This document shows positions 55,687-64,000 of a DNA stretch of 64,000 nt, piece by piece; within the stretch, counting starts at the first letter, position 1; each line of letters begins with the position of its first letter. Under the pieces are notes generated by a model, which saw only the letters and a program-made list of their open reading frames with translations, did not search any database and had not been told where the DNA came from. This DNA is from Aquilaria yunnanensis. Taxonomy: Eukaryota > Streptophyta > Magnoliopsida > Malvales > Thymelaeaceae. A program made the translations under genes and the position numbers. Location: positions 27,217,501 to 27,281,500 of the forward strand of contig CM077599.1 in NCBI GenBank assembly GCA_039654915.1, written 5' to 3'.

Positions 55687-58376
55687 TGTTGACACCCAAT
55701 TTCGTCCGACCATAAAAAAAATTTTAAAAGAAATTAAATAAAAAATTATTATTTTTATTATTATTATTATTACTAAAAATTTTAATTAGCTTAAAATACA
55801 TTTTTGTTTTGTGAATATTTGATTTAAAATGATATATGTGTGTATTTGAAAGAAAAAAAGAAAACTCCAAAAAATGGCAAAATTTAAAAGTTTGAGGTAA
55901 AAATGACAAAATTAAGAAGTTTCGGGAAAAATTGACAAATTCTGAAAGTTCCAGGAGCATTTGGTAGTTTGTCACATGAATTTTTGGGTCGACCGACGTT
56001 TCTGGCCAAAATTGACAGAAAACGACAAAATTGTCAAAATCAGAAGCTTCAGGAACTTATCCAGAGGCTGAGAGACGTAAAGGACTAAAATTGTCATTTT
56101 ACCAATTTAAAAGATAAGTTTGAAATTTTTTATTAATTTATCCATCAACAGTTCGGCCAAACTTCCTCTATAAATAGGCCTCCAAATTTAGTGCTGAATA
56201 CAGAGAAAAATAGAAAGAAAAGCTTAGAGCTCCGTTTTTAAAATAGAAAAAATTACAGCCTTAGTGCCTAGCTCCCCTTCCTTTCCTCAGAAAATCTCAA
56301 AACTTTTCATTTTGACGATTAAGCCATCTTCTTCCCCGTCCGTCTGTCACCGTTTCTCTCTCTCTCTCTCACCTCTGCACGCTGCCCGTCCGCTCGCCGC
56401 CGTCGCTCGTCGCCCCGCCGTCCCACCCCGCCGACGTCGCCGTCCCACCCCGCCGACGTCGCCGTCCCCCCCTGCCCCTGGCCGCGCCGCCACCGTGCCC
56501 AGCCACCCCCCCCCCCCCTTCGTCTCCCGCGCGACGTGCTTTGTTTCCTTTTCTGCAGAATTCAAAAATTAAAATCTAGGGTAAAACTCTCATTTTGTCC
56601 TTCAATTTTTCAATTTCTTTCACTTTGGTCACTAACCTTTTATTTTATTCTTGCAGAATTAATTCCTAACTATTTTAATTTTTACTTGTATTACTTATTT
56701 GTTATTATTACTAACCCTTTTTTTTTTGTTATTAACTTACTAACAACTAACTTTTAATATTATTATTGTTACTAACCTTTTAATTTTTGCATTATTACTA
56801 ACTTTTATAATTGTTGTTAACAATTAATTAACTTTTTATTATTGTTGTTAATTAATTAATTTAATTAACTTGTCTAACTTTTTATTATTGTTGTTAATTA
56901 ATTTAATTAACTTGTCTAACTTTTTATTATTTTTGTTAATTAATTAATTAACTTGACTAACTTTTTATTATTGTTGTTAATTAATTAATTTAATTAACTT
57001 GACTAACTTTTTATTATTGTTGTTAATTAATTAATTTAATTAACTTGACTAACTTTTTATTATTGTTGTTAATCAATTAATTTAATTAACTTGACTAACT
57101 TTTTATTATTGTTGTTAATCAATTAATTTAATTAACTTGACTAACTTTTTATTATTGTTGTTAATCAATTAATTTAATTAAACTTGGCTAATTTTTTATT
57201 ATTGTTGTTAATTAATTTAATTAACTTTGCTAACCTTTATTATTATTTATTTTTAAAGTGGATGGCCAAAAAGCCCCACTTTATTATTATTAATTTTCCT
57301 TTATATAATTTTTTTTTATTTAATTCACCTTTACCCTTACTTAAATAAATAAATGAAAATTAAAAGAAGATTATTTTTTTAATTAATTATTAAGCCTAAT
57401 AAAAATAATTTTTTAAAAAGCCAATTATTTTTATTTTTCTTTTATAAATTGAATAATTATTTAAATAATAAATAACTTTCACTAAAAAAAAAACTAAAAG
57501 AAAGATAAGAAAAAGATAAGAAAGATAAGAAAAGATAAAAAAAGAAAAGAAAGAAAAGAAAAAGAAAAGAAAAAAAAAGAAAAGAAAGAAAGAAAAGAAA
57601 GAAAAGAAAAAGAAAAGATAAAAAAAGAAAAGAAAGAAAAGAAAAAAAAGAAAAGAAAGAAAGAAAAGAAAGAAAAGAAAAAGAAAAGATAAAAAAAGAA
57701 AAGAAAGAAAGAAAAGTAAAAAGAAAAGAAAAAGAAAGAAAAGAAAGAAAAGAAAAGAAAATATAAACAAAGAAAAATCAAAATTTTAAATTATTAATAA
57801 ACCTAAATTTCATGAACAAAAGATTTCCAAATTAATAATTAAACTAATAATTGATTCCATAAAAATTAAATAATTAACTAAAAATTAAAATAAATTCCAT
57901 ATCCGGATGATCCGGCAGGATCTACGGTTTAGAAAATATCAACCTTTTTAAAATAAATAAATTAAATAAAAAGATAAAAATCCATATTTACGATATGGAT
58001 TAATTGATTAAAATTTCGTCAAATTCCGTGTCCAAATGACTCGGCAGAGTCCATGGTTCGGAATCCAAATCTTCCGTGTCCAAATGACTTGGCAGAGTTC
58101 ATGGTTCGGAAGTATAAAATTCTATACAAATTAACTTAAAAATCCACATTTCGACTAATTCAGTTAAAATTTCTAAGTTAACTGAAAATTATTTAAAAGC
58201 AAAGTAAAACAAAATTAAAATCAACTAAGGTGCCAATTTTGGGCGCTATAACAATATTGTTTTAGCGTAACCGTACTCCCGATCCCCGAACTCTCGCAGA
58301 CCAATTTTAAGGTGACCAATCGACCTAAGAAAACTGATTGGTGGCGACTCCCGAAAAAGACCCGCACGTTGCCACA
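55687..58376 (+). repeat. 3' LTR of RT-B (2,690 bp)
   Basis: It matches 17791-20498 closely, with TATA box 56169-56176, GC-rich block 56330-56550 (with one extra CCCACCCCGCCGACGTCGCC unit) and a shorter A/G tract (57485-57770). Three 40-bp palindromes lie near 57895-58110. It ends GTTGCCACA and is followed by the target duplication TTAGT (58377-58381). Confidence 0.92.
56169..56176 (+). promoter_or_regulatory. LTR TATA box, RT-B 3' LTR
   Basis: CTTCCTCTATAAATAGGCC, identical to the 5' LTR box. In a 3' LTR it could drive transcription into the flanking DNA toward the hyccin-like gene, 6 kb away. Confidence 0.55.
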
Positions 58377-58485
58377 TTAGTAAAAAGCCCACTCTAGTCT
58401 ATAGAATTTTTTTCATCTTGCTCCCAGTACCTTAAAACTTATGGATCTAACACTTCAATGACTATATTCACCTCACTCCAAGCAC

Positions 58486-58530
<45 letters not shown>

Positions 58531-59777
58531 CTCCTATCACCCAAGACTTTCAAATTTTCTTGCCCTTTACATCCTTGATGGATTATTATTTTTTCAATTT
58601 TTCTCATTTTTATTCTAAATAATACTTTCCCCGTCCCACATTTTTTGCTCCATTGTGTATGACATGGAGATTAAGATATGATAAAATGATGTATATTGTT
58701 CTATTTTTACCTCTAGTCTACCCTTTCTCTTTCTTCGCCTACCACACCATCAAACAAGATCCATCATCTCCTTTCTCACAAGTCACCACATGCCATCCAC
58801 CGTCTCCTTGCTTCGTTCCCCGACCTCATCCCTTTGCCTCCATCCCGACCTCTCCCTTATATCGTGCTCCGATTTTGACCTCCCTTCACATGCGCTCCAT
58901 CCCTCTTGTCTTGATGACAAACCTAGACAAGTCTCAACAAACCCACCATGCCTTGATGATAAACCCAGATGAGCCTTGATGCCTTGACCTCCGAGCCCTA
59001 ACAAATCCATGATGCCAATGGATTTGGAAGGTGAAATTAGATGAAAGACAGGTAAAATCACTTTCAAAACAGAACAATCATGATTTACTTTTTAAAAGTG
59101 AAAGTGGAAGAAGGGTATATAGGTAAGCTTGTTTTAAAACTTGTAAAAAGGGGAAATGATGCAAAAAAATGTGGAATGAAAAGAGTAAAAAAAATTGAAA
59201 TTTTTTGACTAATTTTCCCATCTAGAACTTCTTTTCCTTTTGTAATTCGTCTCACGACTCTCTCACGCTCCGCATCCAGACCGTTTCTATTATTTCCTTC
59301 ATCTAATTTTCTTTTGTAGTCGAAATTGTTGCCCACTGCCACCATTTTAGGCCTTGCTAAGTTGTCACTTAACTGCATCAAACTCCCAAATCAACGCATA
59401 CAAGCCCATGCTCTATCACTCTCGTGTAGCGTTACGCTGTGAAAAACTGTTGTAAGAGCATAGCAGAGTTGAAGAAGAATGAGTTGGAACTCAGTCTGGT
59501 GCCAATGCTTAAAGGAATTGTCACCTTCATTGGTCATCAAACGGAGCATCAATATCAAATGTAAATCTGAAGTTGTTTCCCTACATTCAGACATTAAAAA
59601 TTCAGCTCAAATCCCATCCTTTGCTCAAATCACAAAGGAGTGAAAAAAAAAATTAATCAAAAGAAAATAATTAATAAAATAAAACAAATCAGATAATTGT
59701 CATCCACATCCAGATTCGTCTTCGCTTCGTATGACCTTTGTCACCATCATTTTCCACCGCTTCTTTCTTGTCAATTA
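58377..59777. other. Intergenic DNA right of RT-B
   Basis: It starts with the target duplication TTAGT. A CT microsatellite of about 37 bp lies at 58491-58527. The text CTTTCCCCGTCCCACATTTT at about 58627 resembles a Stowaway MITE end without a partner. Frames at 58653-58979 and 59085-59381 have no recognisable product. Confidence 0.4.
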
Positions 59778-60019
59778 CTTCCCCTGTCCCATATTCTTTT
59801 TACCATTTGACTTTTTCACATAATTTGACTTGAATTTATTTATATTAATATTTGTTAGAAAAAAATTTTTAAAAAAATTATATTTAAAAACTATATGTCT
59901 TAATTTATCATTTTTATATAATTTTTTTTTTATTTACATACAAAAAAATAAAAAATTATAAATTATAAATTAATTACTAAAAAATAAATAATATAAAAAA
60001 TATAGGACGGAAAAGGTAG
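59778..60019. mobile_element. Stowaway-like MITE, about 240 bp
   Basis: The left end CTTCCCCTGTCCCATATTC and the right end TATAGGACGGAAAAGGTAG are imperfect terminal inverted repeats of the CTCCCTCCGTCCC type known from Stowaway elements. The interior is AT-rich and palindromic in character. TA precedes the left end; the right flank is TT, so the target duplication is not perfect. Confidence 0.55.
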
Positions 60020-62107
60020 TTCTCTTACCAGGGTGAACGAGAAGGATGGGGACGTAACCACAAACTTTTCTTTAAGTTATATCAGGCTTCACATAACTAT
60101 TGTACTCAGCCCAAACCGGCTAGCGTTGGCAGAGTAACACTGATTCGTGAAAGGTGGCATACAGATTGACACTAGAGTGGGCCGAAAGCAATGATGCCAT
60201 TGCCAAGTTTTGAAAACGAACAAGTACGGAACTCAATTTCACATCGGCTTGGAACAGGCTTTAATAAGCTTCAGAAACACGGGCTCTTGTCTGAATGTTT
60301 GGGCTCTAGGCCTCTAGCTTTTGTTTTCCACAAGAAAATAACTGATTCTAGGTTCAAGAAAATTGATCCAAAAGAATAACAATATACTAATTGAATTCCC
60401 ACCCAATTTGTTTTAATTTAAAGTAATTTAACTTAAAATTTATTTTTTTATTTTAAATTTTTTTTTCAGAACCAATTTCATTTAAAATTTAAAATTATGT
60501 AGGTGTAGTAATCCATTTAAAATAATAATTTTATAATATTATTAATTTTTTAATGAATCGTTCTATTCTTAACGAAAAATGATTTTTTTTTTATAAATTT
60601 AATAATATTATAAAACTTTTATAATATTATTAAATTTTAAAAAAAAGTATAATTGATAAATTATTAAACTTAAATAATATTGACTTTCAAATAACATTGA
60701 TTGCAAGAAAAAATGTAAAATAAAAATAAGTCATTTTTACATTTAAGGAAGAGTTGAATCTGCATTATCAGCAAACAATTAAGAGGATATTATTCTCAGA
60801 ATTTCTTTAAGCATTCTTTCGTAGTTTATATGTTGTTAGTTTTAGATAGAAATGCCAAGGTGATGTTTCAATGTAAAATATATTTTTTTTGTCAATTTTT
60901 TTAAATAAAATCTGATTTATATCGTGTTTTAAAGGGTGTAGAAAGTTTTATTGTTTAAACTGTAGAAAACTCGTGTGGTCAAATAAAAAACATCTTAAAT
61001 AAGGTTTTTCTCTTTTATGATATGTACGTATTTTTCAAAGTTTAGAAAATAACGTTTTCCATATTCTTAAAATATGTTACAGAAAATTTTAAAAAAATAC
61101 AAAAATATTTTCATAACAGCACCTAAATTTTGCACTAATGTTAGTTTGACTGCCATTGATAATTAGAAGCTGACAAGAAAGAGAAAGATTATGAAATCTT
61201 ACAATGAAAAAATATAGTAATAACTTTCTACAAATTTCAAGGACTTCATGTACTTTATCATTTTCTTTCTTGCATGGCAATTGAAAAACAAAATTAACAA
61301 AATGTTTGAAAAGCAAAAAAATACATGAAAAGTACAAGTATTTTTTTTTATAAAATATCAAATTTAAATAAATTCTACTTTAGTAAGAGATTTTCTAAAC
61401 TTATAACATTAATGATATAACTGGTTCCAAATTATAAGCTGAGGACATGTTGACACAACAAAAGAAATCACTGCCAAATTGGGTCACCCACCCAAACATT
61501 AGTACTTGGGAAATCTGGGACTTAATGCCGTGTTTTGAACTTTTAAATTGTTATAACATAAATTAAAATTTGGTAAAGAAAATAAATGTAATATACGTAT
61601 GTTTTAGAAGTATTTCTAATTCATGCGTTACCAGGTAATGTGTGTATGCAAGTCATTAAATTACTCGCATAAAATTTAAGTATAAGTCATTAAATTACTC
61701 GCATAAAATTTAAGTATACTTTACTTAAAGGATAATTATAATTTAATCCGAGCCTTTTTTTTTTTTTTTTTTGCTAAAATACTAAAACCATTGAACTCCA
61801 ATAAAATTTGTTCTTCCTTTCGAGATATTTGTTTTCTTCACACATAAACCCTACAAAATTACAAAAAAAAAAAAAAAAAAAAAAAGAAAAACCCTACAAA
61901 AATTCCAATATCTTACAGAGATAATTTCGTTCGATAATTTCTGCATTAATAATCCAATCTGTAAACGATCCTATTTTTGCTCCTAAATCACCTCTTGGTC
62001 AATAATTTCAAAATTAAACAACTTTTCTACCGATTCCATTTCTTCCTCCTAACACGGCTACACCCCTCCCTCTCACCCTGCACTACATCCTCCCCACATC
62101 TCCTCCA
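60020..62107. other. Intergenic AT-rich DNA and hyccin gene upstream region
   Basis: No gene was recognised. A tandem duplication of 34 bp (AAGTCATTAAATTACTCGCA...) lies at about 61650-61717. Poly-T (61757-61773) and poly-A (61863-61884) runs precede the gene. The 62-codon frame at 60191-60379 and the 90-codon frame at 61089-61361 resemble nothing known. The promoter and 5' UTR of the hyccin-like gene should lie in the last few hundred bases. Confidence 0.4.
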
Positions 62108-63294
62108 ATGTCCTCCCCTCCCTCCTCCCCTTCCGCCCGACGGCCGCCGTCTGAAGCCACCACCTCCACCGCCCACGAAACACCACAGTCAGACCCCGCT
62201 AAAGTCACGTCCGCCGTCGAATCCCTCTCCTCCGTCCTTACCACCGTTCCCCCCTCCCTCTCCTCCTCCCCCAATCCCGCCTCCACCCTTCTCCACGACC
62301 CTGACATCTACGCCCAAATCTCTGCCCTCCTCCGCCACCCTACCGCCGGCGCCGGAGACAACAACCTTTGCCGCTGGCTCTATGACACCTTCCAATCCTC
62401 CGATCCCTCCCTCCAGCTCGTCGTCCTCCGCTTCATCCCCACCATTGCCGGTGTCTACCTCTCCCGCGTTCCCCTCCGTAAGACTCTCGCCGGCTTCGAG
62501 GCCCTCCTCCTCGCCCTCTACGCCCACGAAACAATAGTCCGCGACGGCCAGTCCATTACCGTCAAAATCCCCGACCTGTCCCACCCCAGCATCTACCACG
62601 ACTCCAAATCCCAATCCAAAGCCAACGCCACAGAATTCAATCTCGCTGTCATCTCCGCCGCATTGGAGCCGCATGGGACCATCCGATCCACCCGAAGAGC
62701 CCGAATAGTCGGTGTCGCATTGGAGCTCTACTACAGCAAAATCGCCCTAATGCCCACCAATTCAAAAATCGATTTCTGCGAATTCTGCAGGATCTGGGCC
62801 GGGCAAGAAGGAGAAATGTACAAGGACGACGGCGACCACAAAGAAAATCGGAATCAAGAAAAGGAGAAGAAACAGAAAGAGGGGCGAGTTCCGCTTCCAT
62901 GGGAGCTATTGCAGCCGGTTCTGAGGATCGTCGGACATTGCCTTTTAGGTCCCCAGAGCACGAAGGACCGAGTCCTATTCGAGGCGGCGAACGTGGCGGT
63001 GAGGAGCCTCTACGCCCGGGCGCTGCACGACGTCGACGCGAAGGCCATTTTGGCGACGGAGAGTTTGCTTAGGCTTGGGAAGATGGCTTTGGATCCAAAG
63101 TATAACATAGATCATACTGAGATTCCAGTTACTAATGTGATTTCTTTGTAAGTTTTCGAGTACATAAAAATTTTCTTCTCTACAAATTCTCTTTGTTTTT
63201 ATTTTTTTTCCTCATCTTTAGTAGTTTGTTGTGCAGATTTTTAATTTACTAGATACTTTTTTCCCTCTTGTATTTTTTGATTGACAGGTTGTGA
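62108..63294 (+). CDS. HYC: Plant hyccin (FAM126-like) protein, probable PI4-kinase alpha complex subunit
   Basis: The main exon is 62108-63147. The protein has 347-348 residues. After a Ser/Pro/Thr-rich N-terminus (1-60) comes the hyccin core (LLHDPDIYAQISALLRHP, then LVVLRFIPTIAGVYLSRV, FEALLLALYAHE, and SRVLFEAANVAVRSLYARALHD-like helices toward the end). Plant hyccin proteins join PI4K-alpha, NPG and EFR3-like proteins at the plasma membrane to support PI4P synthesis; that is family knowledge. A plain frame ends at TAA 63149-63151, after VISL. However, a GTAAGT donor at 63148 and a pyrimidine-rich acceptor ending TTGACAG at 63287 suggest a 140-bp intron, giving VISLL with stop at 63292-63294. 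Codons are GC-rich compared with the surroundings, as expected of a host gene. The frame on the other strand is a shadow. Confidence 0.85.
63148..63287 (+). other. Probable last intron of the hyccin-like gene
   Basis: GTAAGT at the start, a T-rich tract (CTTTTTTCCCTCTTGTATTTTT) before TTGACAG, and 140 bp of AT-rich sequence: standard plant intron features. Splicing adds one leucine before the stop. Confidence 0.5.
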
Positions 63295-64000
63295 AGTGGA
63301 TAATTACTTTGCAGCCAACCCACAATAGCTTATTAGTTTCAGTCAAATTTTGCCTGATTTTGAATTTTGATTTTGGTTTACGTAGAATGCTGAAAGTTTT
63401 TCATGAAAAAAAATCTTCATTGACCATGGAATTTTCATCGCAAAATTGCTAATTGCACTTCTACAGTGAGTCATGAACTTAAACTTAAAATCAAAATTAA
63501 TATCAAATATACATCACTACATCTCTATTAATAAAATTTCAATATATGGTATTCATTATTTGATACATTTGAGTTTGCCACAAATATTAATTAAGGAAGA
63601 GAAAAATGTTACCCTCCATAACCTTATTTCCAACAAATTTCTATAACAATCTGCAACACAGCAGCCTAAGTGTTGAGCGTTTAAACACCCACGTCCGTGA
63701 CAAGGGTTCAACTCTCTAGAAGCGCATTGTGCATCCTTATGTTAAATTGCAACTTGTTGCCTTTTAGATTTTAAGAAGTAGGCAGATTCCTCTTTAATCT
63801 TTCATTAGCAACTCTCTAATATCTGTATTTTGTATATGTTTCTGTGTGTCAAAAAATTAAAAACAAATTTCTGTAACTAACATTTAAAATTACTCAATGA
63901 ATTGTTAGCAGACCTCCTATAATAATGGATGGTTGAGATAAGTTTGTTACAAAAACGAAGATCCAACCCTAAGAGATGTTAATTGAACAACCTATATAGT
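63295..64000. other. Downstream region of the hyccin-like gene, with a possible tRNA-derived SINE
   Basis: 3' UTR and intergenic DNA. At about 63655-63850 the text CAGCCTAAGTGTTGAGCG followed 35 bp later by AAGGGTTCAACTCTC resembles the A and B boxes of a tRNA-derived SINE; I could not find its ends or a target duplication. Nothing else was recognised. Confidence 0.35.

Larger units (their letters stand above)
17791..58376 (+). mobile_element. RT-B: LTR retrotransposon with cargo genes, interrupted by RT-C
   Basis: The ends are two LTRs (17791-20498 and 55687-58376) flanked by the 5-bp duplication TTAGT (17786-17790 and 58377-58381). The internal region is split at 24552/47690 by RT-C. Joining the two sides restores the spacer text seen uninterrupted in RT-C. 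Order: LTR, PBS, leader, gag remnant, spacer, cargo C, B, A, LOG, hairpin array, polypurine tract, LTR. No pol is present. Gene A is intact only in this element; gene C is broken. Confidence 0.93.

Noticed and set aside
55687..58376. A solo LTR interpretation of 55687-58376
   Set aside because: It is preceded by a polypurine tract and shares the TTAGT duplication with the LTR at 17791, so it is the 3' LTR of RT-B.
62083..62674. Antisense frames across the hyccin-like exon (also 61977-62537 in another sense frame)
   Set aside because: GC-rich shadow frames; the 62108 frame has clear family similarity.

Overview
This window is nuclear DNA of a flowering plant, probably a dicot. It is very AT-rich, has no bacterial gene layout, and holds plant LTR retrotransposons, a decayed plant LINE, a Stowaway-like MITE and, at the right end, a host gene of the plant hyccin family. 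I could not name the species.

About 55 of the 64 kb is made of three members of one LTR-retrotransposon family, called here RT-A, RT-B and RT-C. RT-A (minus strand, from beyond the left edge to 14338) has its 5' LTR at 11263-14338, a primer-binding site, an intact 732-codon gag-protease ORF, a long spacer and then cargo genes. RT-B (plus strand, 17791-58376) is flanked by the target duplication TTAGT and split by RT-C. RT-C (minus strand, 24553-47684) sits inside RT-B and is flanked by the duplication CTACC. Its two 5.27-kb LTRs are nearly identical, so it inserted recently. No reverse transcriptase, RNase H or integrase is visible in any of the three, and RT-B and RT-C share a deletion that removed almost all of gag-protease. 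The Gag and protease style, the PBS beginning TGGCGACTC and the tandem repeats next to the 3' LTR fit the Tat/Ogre branch of Ty3/gypsy elements.

The notable feature is the cargo. Where pol would be expected, every copy carries, in the sense orientation and in the same order, three tandem genes for a 182-residue cysteine-rich basic protein (C, B, A) followed by an intronless LONELY GUY (LOG) cytokinin-activating enzyme. The central part of the small proteins resembles the nucleic-acid-binding, cysteine-rich protein encoded at the 3' end of carlavirus RNA genomes: a GKSxYAxKRRAKRLGxC segment, a C-x2-C-x4-C-x3-C cluster, then a conserved tail. LOG and gene B are open in all three copies. A and C each carry a nonsense codon in two of three copies. 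A, B and LOG have TATA-like boxes of their own. A retroelement that moves a cytokinin-activation enzyme together with RNA-virus-type proteins, a family that in viruses can suppress silencing and alter host growth, is the candidate undescribed system; the functional link is inference.

Between LOG and the 3' LTR each element has a large tandem array of hairpin-forming units, different in RT-C from RT-A and RT-B. The LTRs contain an interspersed 40-bp palindromic motif whose stems appear to be kept by paired changes. A nested inverted repeat is centred on the polypurine tract. Outside the elements, 14339-17790 holds a broken LINE ORF2 and unassigned AT-rich DNA. The stretch 58377-62107 is intergenic with a CT microsatellite and a MITE, and 62108-63294 is the hyccin-like gene, probably a subunit of the plasma-membrane PI4-kinase alpha complex.
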